DNA of 64,000 nucleotides from Humulus lupulus (Eukaryota; Streptophyta; Magnoliopsida; Rosales; Cannabaceae): the NCBI RefSeq assembly GCF_963169125.1, contig NC_084802.1:34170107-34234106 (forward strand), given 5' to 3'. A program made the position numbers and the translations under genes. Each line of letters begins with the position of its first letter. Position 1 is the stretch's first letter. Of this stretch, positions 47,340 through 59,610 are shown piece by piece. The notes under the pieces are model-generated. The model searched no databases. It saw nothing but the letters and a program-made list of their open reading frames with translations, and had not been told where the DNA came from.

Positions 47340-48125
47340 GCTTTGCTTTATTTTTTTATAACAAATCTAAATTATGTATAAGAAAAATTATGTTTTGTGT
47401 AAGATTTATTTTAGCTGATTACATGTTTGAAGCATTTATTTTTAAAAATTAACTTTTAGATCTCATGTTTTGTCAAAAGGTTAAACATTGAAATTGATAG
47501 ATTGATTATTTGAACATTGTATTTTTGTCGATTACCCGTTTTGACCATTTATTTTAAAAAATGAACCTTTGGATGATGTATTTATTTAAAAGGTTCAAAC
47601 TTCTTATAAAAATTAAATTATATATTTATATAATTTTTGTTTTCTATAAGAGTTTACACCATTTTGAACATTGCATTTTAATCGATTACCCGTTGGAACC
47701 TTTATTTTTAAAATTTAACTTGTGGACCTTAAGTTTTGTCAAAAAGTTAAAATAGAAATAGATAGATCGATTATTTGAACACTATATTTTGGCTGACTAC
47801 TCGTTTTGATTCTTTATTTTTAAAAATTAACCTTTGAATCATATATTTATTCAAAAGGTTAAAAATTATTTATGTTTTCTATAAGGGTTCACACCATTTT
47901 GAACCTTGTATTTTAGTCGTTTACCCATTTGGACCATTTATTTTTTTAAATTAACTTGTGGACATTGTGTTTTGTCAAAAGGTTAAAAATAGAAATATAA
48001 AGATAGATTATTTGAACCACGTATACTTTGGTTGATTACTTGTTTGGATATTTTATTGTTGAAAACTAATATTTGGATCCCGTGTTTTGTCAAAAAGTTA
48101 AAATATAAATAGATAGGTTTTATTA
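47340..48125. repeat. Diverged tandem repeats, about 110-150 bp units
   Basis: Five or so units recur with the phrases TTTTGTCAAAAGGTTAAA, GATAGATTATTTGAAC, GATTACCCGTTTGGACCATT and TTTAAAAATTAACTTTTGGA. A weakly similar phrase set is present at 31990-32110 and 32760-32870 upstream of the exonuclease gene. Confidence 0.6.
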
Positions 48126-50916
48126 TTATTATTATTAAAATAAAAATGAGAAAATTGACACAATGGATTAAAAAAAAAATCCTTAATTAATTAATAGCCA
48201 TAAATTATAAAAGTAAAATAAAAAATGAGAAAAAAAATATTGTTCACTTATATTTATAATTTAGTTAAATAGTTGTGGTAATTAAATATCTAATCAAATT
48301 TAAATTTAAAATATATCGTTGAAATAAATCAAATTTAAATTATATATGTTGTTAAGATATATTTTTGTAAAACTATTACATTTAAATTAAAAAAACATAA
48401 ATAATTTAAATAAAAATTTATTATATTTATTACTATTATTGTTGTCATCATCAATCATAATTAGATGTGTCATTTGTTTAAGCACATGAATATGTATAAC
48501 TTGAAAATAATTTATTCGATTTTAAAATTAATTAATTCATTTATTTTTATTAATATTCATTTTAATTCATAATGTGTTCCTTGTTTCTAAAAAGAATTTT
48601 TTGTGCTTCACATCAACCTTCGCATCTTTTGCTGCTGCGTGAATGTCTACTGAAATTACAATCTAAAAAATATTTATTTACAATAATAAAAACAAATCAC
48701 AAATCCAAACAATATCATTAGTAATATCGTATTGTCACAAGCTTAATAAATATCAAATGAGAGAAAAATACAATTATTAATATTGATGATTGATAATAAT
48801 AATTATAATATTTTGTACAACTAGTCACTTTTGAATAAAAAACATAATTATAATATAATAAGAAAAATAGATATATAGAGAACCAAAAACTATTACGTAA
48901 TTTGTGGGTCTCAATCGATGAGTTCTCTCTACATTTGTCAGGTGCACAAAACTTGAAAATATTTTTTGAGATGTTGTAGTATGAACATAGTTTGATATTT
49001 ATGCGTGCGTGGAAATATGCATGATATACATTAAAAGTTATGTACTTGTGTATAATAGACGAAAAACTTAAGGAAATGCTCGTACACTTGGAAGGATACT
49101 CATAGGATATACACAAACTAACAATTTTAGATATACAATATGTATATATACACATATATTCATATATATAGGGAGAGAAAATTCTACATTGAAATTATAA
49201 TTATTGATTACTATTCTCTTGAGCAATTAAGAATCAGGCCATGAAGCTAAATAAGTTTTTAATCATATTAATATTATGTGTATATATACTGATATTTTTA
49301 ATTGTTACCATATTTTAATTTTGAATTTAAAGTAATTTTATATATATTTTAGTAATTTTTAATGAAAAACTACATAGTAAAACGTGTGAGGTACATTTTA
49401 TTAGATTATTATTATCATTGAGATATATTGTACATTTTTTTAATTAATTTTTTTTAGTATTTTTCAATGATTAAGTAGTTAAGATATTCAAGCTAAATAA
49501 ATTTTTAATCAGTATATATATTGATATTTTTAATTGTTAAGATATTTTAGTTTTGAATTTAAATTAATATTATTTTTTAGTAATTTGTAATAAAAAACTA
49601 CAGGTTAAAAAGTGTATGATACATTTTATTATATTATTATTAAGATGACAAATAGGATAGGAATTACTACATGATGACTCAAATTCTAATATATAATAAA
49701 CGTGTATATAATTTATCGTACGATAGTTCAAGAAGATATATTTTTATATAATATTATTAATTTAAATAATAACATATTTTAAATGTCTTATTTTTAATTT
49801 AAACTAATGTGTAGCTAAATTTATACTAATTAGTTATACGTAACTACATTTTTTAAAATTAATTAATAAAAAGAATTAAAAAATTACTATTATTATGTTA
49901 ATTCATAAAATGAATAAAAAAATTATATTAAATGAAAAAATAAAAAAAAAATGATTTGAATAGATTTTAGAGTACTACATAATCTCTTTGAAGCTCTTAT
50001 ATATATATATATATAGATAAATATAGATATATAGATAGTTACATGTAACTATATTTTTTTAATTAATTAATAAAAAAAAAAAAAGTAGATTAAATAAGAA
50101 AATAGAGTGCTTTAAAAAAATTTAGAATAACATGAGATTTTTATATATAATATTATTAATTTAAATAATAACATCTTTTAAATATCTTATTTTTAATTTA
50201 AACTAATGTAAAACTAAATTTATACTATTAGTTACATGTAACTATATTTTTTTTAAAATTAATTAATAAAAAGAATAAAAAAATTATTATTTTTATGTTA
50301 ATTCATAAAATGAATAAAAAATTAGATTAAATAAGAAAATAGAAAAAATACTTTGAATAAATTTTAGAGTGCCACATAATCTCATTGAAACTCTCTATTT
50401 TTAATTCAAACTATTGTGTAACTAAATTTATACTAATTAATTACATGTAATTATATTTTTTAAAATTAATTAATAAAAAAATTGCTATTATTACGTTAAT
50501 TCATAAAATAAATAAAAAATTAGACAAAATAAGATAGATATTTTAGAGTGTTTCGTAATCTCCTAAAAAAAAATCTCTTTTATATATAATATATATAAAT
50601 ACTCACCTATTCATTTCTTTTGTAATTTCAAACCTTCATGCGACACCGTTTTAAAGTTGATGTGGGTTTGCTATACAGAACAAAACTAGAAAACTTTGGG
50701 GAACAAGTCACAAAATTAAGAACGATAATCGTTGCAATGTACTGGAAAACAAATCTCAGAATTAACATATTACTCAAATATGAATCATCTTAAAAATGCA
50801 TATGTGAACAAGAGAAACCAAGCACGACACAACGCTGGGGTTTTTCTATATATATAAGTGGCCAAATAGGCATAAAGAATATGACGACACAATATGAGAA
50901 ATAAAAAATTAAGTAA
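48126..50916. repeat. Extremely AT-rich intergenic DNA with diverged duplications
   Basis: Two copies of a segment of about 170 bp lie at 49236-49418 and 49489-49640 (AAGCTAAATAA, GATATTTTTAATTGTTA, AAAAACTACA). Three or four copies of a 130-260 bp segment lie at about 49745-50001, 50040-50140 (partial), 50144-50398 and 50399-50560 (TAATTTAAATAATAACATxTTTTAAAT, TTACATGTAACTATATTTTTT). The minus-strand frame at 48718-49155 is low complexity. The last 250 bp are the epsin 3' flank. Confidence 0.5.
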
Positions 50917-53900
50917 TTACTTTTGGAAGCCACCATATTGATACTGTTGACCACTGAGGCTCGAGAAAAAATCATCCGCTCCCGCTGCCTGAGAAGATGA
51001 AATCCCAGATCGTCCGGACCCTGAACCCATAGCTTTTCCAATGTAATATGAAGTTGGGGGTCCTTTGTTACTTTCATCAAATCCATCACCTAATCCACCC
51101 ACGACCCCGACGTCCACCAGAGATACTTTTTTGGCTGCAAATGCATTCATAAAACAGAGGAATTACAAACACTCCCAGCAAGCATCTATGTAAAATGAAG
51201 GCGGAGACTCCGTAATCATTTCAGATCAATGCCATTTTAAGACATAAACCAGGTATTCTTGTGGACTTGGTTTGCAATAACAAGTTTGGAGGGACAAAGA
51301 AGGGAAAATGAAAGGAAAAGTGATACATTAAGTAGAGATAGATAAACTTACGAGCAGATATATTAAGATCGATCAATCCACGGCTTAGTGAATCTGACCA
51401 AATTCCAGATTTCACTTGGAAAGTATTCTTTTTGGCTGAAGACTGTGAGTCCAATGAGAGATTTCCACTCAACTGACTTTGACTGCTGTTATTGACAGAA
51501 TTTTGGGGAGGTTCTGATGGTGCTGAATCAGAATGAGAGGTGAATGCGCCAAAAGGATCAGAATCATCAAAATTGTTAAGCGGAACTGCAGCAAAGGGAT
51601 CCACAATGTTATAGTTTGTTGGTGCAGCATTAGTGGACTTGGTTTCTGGCTGAGGAACTGTGTCAAAGGCTGCAAAACTGTCCACTGTGGAAGAAGCTGA
51701 AGAAGACATGGTTGGTTGGGACCCAAAAAGATCAACATCGATCTGTATGTACAATTATGAAACTAGTTCATTAGAGCAGAAGAAATGGAAATTTAACCAT
51801 CAAATAATATTATAAATTAATAAAATAATACTACCACGAGCATCTAAAAAAGATTAGCTACACTGCATTTAGAGCAAATCTGGCTAAAACAATTCACAAT
51901 GTATAGAAGACTCAAATCATTGTACACCATATCTGAGAAATACCTTTTTTCTTACCCCTAATATGAATAAATAAAGTTAAATGCAAACGACAAATAGAAC
52001 TCATTCGAATTTTGGACAGTAGGATCCTAAACAATGCCACGTGAAAGATCAAGTATAACAGCATCAAATGTGCAATGGTAGCCAGGCATCTACATTTCAA
52101 AACCTTGGACTCACCTTAGTTTGAGAACTTGCTCCAGTTTCAGCCTGAAGTGGTGCCGATACAAAGGTTGCATCAGCAAACAGATCAACCTAACCATAAT
52201 GATACAATATTAACGACCAAGTTTATTGCCAACATCAATTCAAATGTAAAATCATAAGGAGCCATGTAGCTGCATTTCTGAAAAAGAAAAAAAAATCTCA
52301 CCTCAGCTTGAGAACTTGTTTTAGTTTCTACCTTAGGTGGTGCCGAGACAAAAGTTGCATCAGCAAACAGATCAACCTGCGATGAACTGCTATGCATAGC
52401 AGGATTTTCGGATGGAGCAGGTGTAGGAGCATCCATGAGGTCTCCAATCAAACTTCCCCCAAACAGATCCACCTGATTAGAGCTTCCAGCAGGCTCTGTA
52501 AAAATATAAAATTAAAAAAGATAATGAATACCAATAACAGGAAGAAGTTTTTTTTTTTTCAAGTAATTGCATTTGTTGAAGCAGCAACAAATTGTACTAT
52601 ATAAAAGATAATTCTTTAGACATTAGTGTTGACTTTAATAAATATAACATGATCACACAAATATTTAAAAACCCATATGCAAGGAATTTTACACAATCAG
52701 AAACGGTCACTATATGGCTAAATATACCAGTAGTTATTCAAACAACTTGGCATAAACAAAATTTATTGACTTGATATGAGAAGATCATAAAACGTAATTG
52801 TTGTAGGGCATAAACAGATATTTAACTGCCAATAAATTAAAGCTAATTTTCATAATAATATAACAAAATTTTGCAGAGTGGCCTAAAACACTAATGGATA
52901 CACCACCCGGTATTATCAAAATTCTCTCATAATAATTTAATAATAGAACAGGAAATATGTTATCAACTGTGTTGGGGTTGTGGTCATAGGCATGGCCTAG
53001 TGACACTACACCTCTCCTCACAAAGAGGAGATCCCAAATTCAAATCCCACCTCCCCCATTGTCGAAAAAAAAAAACTGAGAAGGGTGTTAATTTAACCAA
53101 ATGAATGTCGTCAATACAATGCTTCCCTGAACAAAAACTATATAGCAACCAAGACCACAATCAGGATGGTGTAATATCCACAAAAGATGCCATGCTACAT
53201 AACATAACCTTCACAAATGTGTGCAACAATCCTACCTATTACCCAGAGTAACAGTATTTCTGCTCACAAGTCCATCACCAATGAGGGACCGTCTACAACA
53301 AGGCTTATTTCCTGCCTTAATTTGAATTAAAATTGCATCTTTTTGACTAGACTACTTACTTGCAGTGGAAGTCCCGCGTGGATCAAAGTCATCAAAATCA
53401 TCCTCAGCATTGCCTATAGGCTGGCTTGAGCTTTGAGCAGGAACTAAACTGTACTTATCAGAATAATTGGATTTAGTTTCTGACATTATTTTAATCTTTC
53501 CAGCTACATAAACATTTTGAAATTGGTGAAATATAAAATTAAACAGCCAGTATGTTGCGTGATTTATTGTTGTGCTGCAAGCAACATGTGCCTGTAGTGA
53601 TAGAAGGAAATTAAAGGGAAAACATAAATAGAAATATCTGCTGTGAAAATCCAACAATATTATGAGACTCGGAAGGTAAGTCTTAATAAAGATGTTTCTT
53701 TGATGGCATTTTGATATTCATCAATGCAATTAGCATGCAAACAACCGTTGGAGTCATAAACTTAAGAGGAAAAATGAGCACGACACCAAGACACATTGAC
53801 TAAAAAACATTTTCATAATTATGCCGAAAAAAAGATTCATCTTTGGTGCCAATAATGCAAATAAGACATTAAAACTAGAATTTGGAGCTTGCAGCCACTA

Positions 53901-55499
53901 ATTTCCCCTAAAAATACATTTTTTGTGTTAGAATTCATACAATAAGTCCCACTTGTTTGAAGGAAAACTAAGAAATTGAAAAATATATTACTATCAGTAA
54001 CAAAAGCTATACCTGCCGTACTTTTTCGAACCCTTCGTCAAGGTGCTTCCTTGGTTCTCACTAGTAGCCCCACGGCGTGTCCTACTATAAGTATCCTTAT
54101 CATTCTTTTCTTCTTCATATTGATCTTTGTCTCTATAGCTATCCTTGAACCTATCACCATCTCTTTTGCTGCTAAGGCCTCCATAGCGGTCATCACTTTG
54201 GTAGCTGCCACTACCGTATGAAGTTGAACTTGACTTGTAAGATATTCCTGTAGATGAAAGTCCAACGAACCTAATAACAGTGGTTAGTAAACAACTGAAA
54301 TAAATGCAAATAGATTTCATACAAGTTGAAGCAAAACCATATAATTCCTTTCTTACTTGTCACGGTTTGCTGCAGCTTTGTTTCTAACTTCTTGTATTTT
54401 ATCTTTATTATTCAAAAGACCCACGATGGTTTCTGCCTTCTTTCTCACATTAATCCCTGAATCCTTCCCATTTGGCTCAACATATTCGAAACTCGATAAT
54501 GACTTCACCAATAAAAGTGCAAAATAAGAGAATGAAGTAAACATAAAATGACAACTCAACCTTTCAAATATCTTTAACACTCACCGAAATTTGAAAAGTA
54601 TGCTCAATAATGTCATCAACAGCGCGTTCAGATCCATGTGCCACCAAATACTCGATCACAGTTAACGCCTAATACAAAACAATGAGTTTCAAACAATGAA
54701 AGCATGAAAAGGCTCATTGCTTAACGAGATTTTCCACACACACATAAACCTCTAGCTTCTCGTCTCATGTTCTATGGATAATGTAATAACAATTACAAAG
54801 GCACCTTATAGACATAGCGCCAGTCTTTGCCGGTTTCTGTTAATCTTGTCCATAACACATTCATAACCATCTGACACTCCGTACTGAAAAAACATCGAAG
54901 CTCGTTCAAATTTAGTACCATGGCAAGAGTATGAGCTTCTCTTTCCCCAAAACACATTACTAGTACGAAAATTTCATATTAAAAGGAAAAATAAAAAAAC
55001 ATGGAATAAAAAGTTAATCGGTTAGTAAGTACATACAACTTCTTAGTGGCTTGCGCTATCTCTGCTAGTGCAGAGCCATGAGGACCCCAAGGTTCATTGT
55101 CCGTTGCATCCAATACCTGTATCAATAATTAGAGTGTCACCTAAACCAACAAAAAAGATCATAACCCAATCCAAAAAAAAAAAAAAAACACTCAAACACC
55201 GTTGTTGTAATACTACTAGCCAACAACTTCAAATATAGTTTGATAAAATATAAACATTCGATCGTATTTTACTGAATTACCTTCTGTTCAATCTCCGGAA
55301 CCTTCAAGACCTTCAAATTAACCTCCCTCTTTCTGCAAATTTCAAAATTAATCAAAGTTCATCCAATTCTGATTCAAATATTGGAGAAATCAAAATTTTT
55401 GGGAATAATAAAAATAAAATAATTGCACAAATCAGTAAGGTGAGGAGAGAAAACCGACATTTCGCGAACCGTCTGATCAAAAACCTTCATGAAATCCAT
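50917..55499 (-). CDS. EPSIN1-like: Epsin (ENTH domain clathrin adaptor, plant EPSIN1 type), 12 coding exons
   Basis: Exons on the minus strand are 55499-55459, 55332-55281, 55116-55037, 54883-54805, 54668-54585, 54502-54357, 54270-54013, 53503-53360, 52495-52302, 52190-52116, 51742-51352 and 51134-50917. The start [13 protein letters not shown] is the conserved epsin start. The ENTH domain (residues about 18-150) binds phosphoinositides and bends membrane; the gene acts in trans-Golgi to vacuole or endocytic clathrin traffic in related plants. The tail has [21 protein letters not shown] and DPFGAF adaptor motifs, the clathrin-box-like LIDL near residue 511, and DDFFSSL near the end. Length is about 590 residues against about 560 in Arabidopsis EPSIN1. 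Exon 7 to exon 8 does not join in phase with the best donor (54013); a weaker donor at 54002 (TTTT/GTTACT) or a missed microexon would fix it. Confidence 0.9.
52116..52190 (-). repeat. Duplicated 25-codon exon in epsin
   Basis: This 75-nt exon encodes [13 protein letters not shown] plus a Ser/Thr tail. The last 75 nt of the preceding exon (52376-52302) encode nearly the same 25 residues. Most differences are in the second half. Both end at a CTCACCT splice-donor context, and the offset is about 186 bp. It adds a second DLFADA adaptor-type motif. Confidence 0.85.
52970..53077 (+). mobile_element. Short SINE in epsin intron 8
   Basis: The plus strand has GTTGGGGTTGTGGTCATAGG, then box A-like ATGGCCTAGTGACACTACAC, a hairpin CCTCTCCTCACAAAGAGGAG, box B-like AAATTCAAATCCC and an A-run at 53066-53076. 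This matches the layout of small plant tRNA-derived SINEs. No clear target duplication was found. Confidence 0.7.
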
Positions 55500-55504
55500 T
55501 GGAT

Positions 55505-55591
55505 CTGCAAAAATGAGAAATTGTGTGTTGAAATCGGAACAATTGCGCCGGATCTGAACAAAGGTTTCTATAAAAGAAAAAAAAAACATAC
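55505..55591 (-). other. Likely 5' UTR intron of epsin
   Basis: On the minus strand a GT at 55591-55590 (TCT/GTATGT) and an AG at 55506-55505 (TTTTGCAG) bound an 87-bp intron that ends five bases before the start codon. It has a pyrimidine-rich tract near the acceptor side. Confidence 0.55.
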
Positions 55592-55712
55592 AGACCTTAG
55601 AGGAGAGGTAGATTTAGAGGGAGAGGATTCAGATCTTGAGGCGTGGGTTGCGACAAGAAGATGCAACAGATGTAGCCTGGTGATATGCTACTTTGCAGTT
55701 TTCAGTAGAAGC

Positions 55713-55730
55713 ACAATATATAAATATATT
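55713..55730 (-). promoter_or_regulatory. Candidate TATA region of epsin
   Basis: The minus strand reads ATATATTTATATATTG about 120 bp upstream of the proposed 5' UTR donor. It is the best core promoter candidate before the GC-richer 5' leader at 55595-55690. Confidence 0.4.
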
Positions 55731-56301
55731 TGTTTATATTTTCTATTTTTTTTTACCGCCTTAAAGCTTGCCTTAAAAAAAAGTTATTAATTGGGTTTGT
55801 AAAATAATTATACATTATGTTCTTTAGTTTGTAAAAATAATATAAAAAATTATATTTCAATTTTAATCATTTCTAATTTAATAATTTATTTAGAAAAAAG
55901 GGAAATCAGTTTTAAGGGTTATCTTTTTTCTAGGGCCCATTTGGTACCCTTTTTAAAAAGAGGAAATTACATTTTATATGGTTTTTTTAAGAAAGTTTTC
56001 AAAAATATGGCTTTTTTTTTACAAGTGTTATTTTATGGCTTTTGACACATTTTATTCACTATTATGGGTTTTTTTTCCCATAATTTTGTATTAAGTTATC
56101 ATTATGCCATATTTTGATTACTAATGATATTTTATAAAAGTAGAAGGGTAATCATGTAATTTACATGTTATTTCAAATATTTTAAATTGGCTATTTAGTT
56201 AAAAAAAAAATCAATGTACAGTATTTTAACTTTTTAATTGATTTTATATATTAAAACATTTTGTTTTTATTTACTTTTTACAAAACCGACTCTTTCAGTT
56301 C

Positions 56302-56708
56302 TTGTTTTCATTTACTTTTTACAAAAGCTTCATACCCATATGTGGTGATTTGGGGCTTTCTGCAATATTGGGGCAATCCGACCACGAGCTTGAAGGCGGG
56401 CGACCATCGGAGTTGAGTGCAGGTGAACAGAGGCGAGTTGTGGTCTTCATAGTCGTCAATCGGAGCCGACTTACTTCGGCGTACGGAGTGCTGCAGCTTC
56501 AAAGAGTGGAGGTTTTGAGTGGCGAATGGCGAATGCCGAGATGCCAAAAGAACTTGATACTCAGTTGCTTCGCCAAGACATTGCTGTTAGCTTGTATTTT
56601 CATGGGAAGAAGAAACAAGAAGATGGATATTTGACTAACAATGAGTTTAGTGAAAAGCTTTTGGATAAGAGGCAGAAGAGGAGGAAGACTGGTGCATATG
56701 TTATTTAG
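56302..56708 (+). other. GC-richer possible coding segment inside the MULE
   Basis: From about 56340 to 56710 the composition rises above its AT-rich surroundings. A frame starting at ATG 56526 gives 60 residues ending in a basic stretch (DKRQKRRKTGAYVI); another at 56302-56634 overlaps. No family is recognised. It could be MULE subterminal sequence or a captured gene fragment. Confidence 0.3.
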
Positions 56709-56937
56709 GAAGCTTTAGGAAATGATATTAGACTTTTTTTATTTTTTCTATACTCTAGACTATATCAGCTTTTGGAAATGATATTTGACTTTTGGAAATG
56801 ATGACAGATAGTTAGTTGGATACTTGTATATGTTAAATTGCTAATATTGTAAGACCATGGTTACTTAAAACTATTTTATATATCTTTTGATCTTTTTTGT
56901 GTTCTTTATCTGTATATATTTAATTAGTTTTCAGGGA

Positions 56938-57360
56938 TATTTTAATGGTAACTAGGTACTTTTTTTTTGTCTCATCTTATATACAAAAGGGTAGCTAGTT
57001 ACCTTTGATGCTTGATGTTTTTGCTATTTTTTTTTTGTGGCAATTGTTAGAGAAAAGTACCCAATTTCTTGTGTGTTTTTTTGTATTTCACGTTTAATAA
57101 CTATATATTATAATATTCTACTTTTTAAAGCAACTGAGACACTTTAATGGTAACCAGGTACTTAGTTTGGTCTTCATCTTATATACAAAGAGTAATTTGG
57201 TTATCTTTGGTACTTGATGTTTTTGTTATTCTTTTTTTTTTTTGGCAATTGTTAGAGCAAAGTGTCTAGTTTCTTGTTTATTTTTTTATGTATTTCACGT
57301 TTAATAATTATATATAATATATATTCCACTTTTTAAAGCAACTGGGATATATTAAATGTA
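56938..57360 (+). repeat. Tandem duplication, about 206 bp, in MULE
   Basis: Copies at about 56938-57143 and 57144-57360 share TTTAATGGTAACYAGGTACTT, CATCTTATATACAAA, GGCAATTGTTAGAG, TATTTCACGTTTAATAA and CTACTTTTTAAAGCAACTG. Each starts and contains a GGTAAC-type motif. Confidence 0.75.
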
Positions 57361-57599
57361 ACCAATTACCCAGACTATTGTGTTTAATTTTTAAAAAACA
57401 TGTTTTTCAGGTGTTGGTGGCATAAATATATAACAGGCAACAAAAAAACCAACAATTTATTCTAAAATGAATTTTATATGTTTGTGTAATCATTCAATGT
57501 ATTTGAATTTGTACCAGACTTAATATAATACTCAATAATAATTTATGAATATGAAAGTCACTCCTTTAATGAATAAAGTTATGATATGGTTGTTTTGCT

Positions 57600-58287
57600 G
57601 TAAAATATCAAGTTATGTCTTTTGCTTTTTCTGATTGTTAAAATATCAAGTTAACATATTTTCATTGATGGAAGCATTGTTTGCTTGCATTAATAATGCC
57701 CCCACCTCCATTTCTTCTGCTGTAACTTTCTGATTTGTTAGTAGAATAAGGTTATTTTCATTGCTTAATTCTTGAACTATAGTGACACACAATGGTAAGT
57801 TTGTTATTTTTGCAGCAACTTTTTTCTTTATTTCCATGTAAAACAACACTTAATTGTGTGTTTCAACATTCATTGGTGGTTTCCTTTGGCTACTTGATAA
57901 TAAACTTCAATAGTTGATCTTGTTTCCTTTATATTCTCTTTTATAAAATATCAAGTTATGTCGTTTGCTTTTTCTGATTGTTAAAATATCAAGTTAACAT
58001 ATTTTCATTGATGGAAGCATTGTTTGCTTGCATTAATAATGCCCCCACCTCCATTTCTTCTGCTGTAACTTTCTGATTTGTTAGTAGAATAAGGTTATTT
58101 TCATTGCTTAATTCTTGAACTATAGTGACACACAATGGTAAGTTTGTTATTTTTGCAGCAACTTTTTTCTTTATTTCCATGTAGAACAACATTTAATTGT
58201 GTGTTTCAACATTCATTGGTGGTGTTCCTTTGGCTACTTGATAATAAACTTCAATAGTTGATCTTGTCTCCTTTATATCCTCTTTTA
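57600..58287 (-). repeat. 343-bp tandem duplication in MULE transposase region
   Basis: Copies at 57600-57942 and 57943-58287 are nearly identical. The two 67-residue products on the minus strand are identical. This is a recent duplication inside a decaying gene. Confidence 0.9.
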
Positions 58288-58430
58288 TCAAATTCACCAA
58301 GTTGTCAAGAGAACAATTTGGTGAAATCAATATCCCAGTCATTGTGTTCCTGTCATACTCGTTTTTTTCAATCCACTTGCCTCCAAATTGAACCAAAAAA
58401 ATAGTACTGTCCATACCTACAAAATTTGGC
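57646..58430 (-). pseudogene. MULE transposase N-terminal fragment
   Basis: A minus-strand exon starts after a TTGTAG acceptor near 58420 with MDSTIFLVQFGGKWIEKNEY, then YYQVAKGTPPMNVETHN. A stop separates it from FYMEIKKKVAAKITNLPLCV. This is the N-terminal region seen in plant Mutator-like transposases ahead of the zinc-finger and MULE catalytic domain. The second half is present twice because of the 343-bp duplication. The DDE catalytic core and SWIM finger are absent. Confidence 0.65.
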
Positions 58431-58466
58431 AAATTTTTCAAGAGTTAGTTGGTTGTAACTGGGGAA

Positions 58467-59610
58467 GGTAACTGGTTACCTTAGTCTGTAATCACATACC
58501 CTACTGAAACACTTAATTGAAAATATTGACTGTTTTTCAAGGTAACTGGTTACCTTGTTGTTACTGAATGTTTTTGCAGTTAAAATTCACACAAATATCA
58601 AATGAATTTTTTTTATTGAAAAGACAAGTTAGAATCTAAAATTTTCATAGTTCTTGTTTTTTGTCTATTTTTTATCAATCAATGTACATATATCAGTATG
58701 ATTAAATAATTTTTTTTAATTTTTTAGTTTATAAATTGTTTGTGTTTTTAGAAAGTACATCATGATCATCACTATTATCATTATATTCAAGATAATAGTT
58801 AAAAAATAATTTCGAATTTTTATGCAAACAAAAATAGATTTATGTAGAACATTTAGGAAACTAATAGTTTTGAAATAGAAGAAGATGACAATAGAATATA
58901 ATTGAATATATTAAGGTAGCTAATTACCTTAGTCTGTAATCACATAAATTACTGAAACACTTAATTGAAAGTATTGACTGTTTTTCAAGGTAACTGGTTA
59001 CCTTGTTGTTACTGAATGTTTTGACAGTAAAAATTCACACCAATATCAAATGATTTTTTTAATTGAAAAGACAAGTTAGAACCTAAAACTTTCATAGTTC
59101 TTGTTTTTTGTCTATTTTTGATCAACCAATCTACATATATCAGTAGGTTTAAATATATATATTTTTAATTTTTTTAGTTTATAAATTGTTTGTGTTTTTA
59201 GAAAGCACACTATGATCATCACTATTATCATTATATTCAAGATAATAGTTAAAAAATAATTTCGAATTTTTATGCAAACAAAATAGATTTATGTAGAACA
59301 TTTAGGAAACTAATAGTTTTGAAATAGAAGAAGATGACAATAGAATATAATTGAATATATTAAGGTAGTTAATTACCTTAGTCTGTAATCACATAAACTA
59401 CTGAAACACTTAATTGAAAGTATTGACTGTTTTTCAAGGTAACTGGTTACCTTGTTGTTACTGAATGTTTTGACAGTTAAAATTCACACCAATATCAAAT
59501 GATTTTTTTTATTGAAAAGACAAGTTAGAACCTAAAACTTTCATAGTTCTTGTTTTTTGTCTATTTTTGATCAACCAATCTACATATATCAGTAGGTTTA
59601 GGAAATTAAT
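58467..59610 (+). repeat. Three-copy tandem repeat, period about 448 bp, with palindromes
   Basis: Anchors AGTCTGTAATCACAT at 58483, 58931 and 59380 give periods of 448 and 449. The third copy has an internal deletion near 59600. Each unit carries CAAGGTAACTGGTTACCTTG, which is a palindrome except for its two central bases, and a related TAAGGTAGYTAATTACCTTA about 75 bp earlier. Confidence 0.88.

Noticed and set aside
48718..49155. 145-codon minus-strand frame
   Set aside because: Tyr/Ile/Ser-rich product of AT-rich DNA with no domain.
55440..55790. 116-codon plus-strand frame over epsin exon 1
   Set aside because: Opposite-strand shadow of the epsin start and leader.
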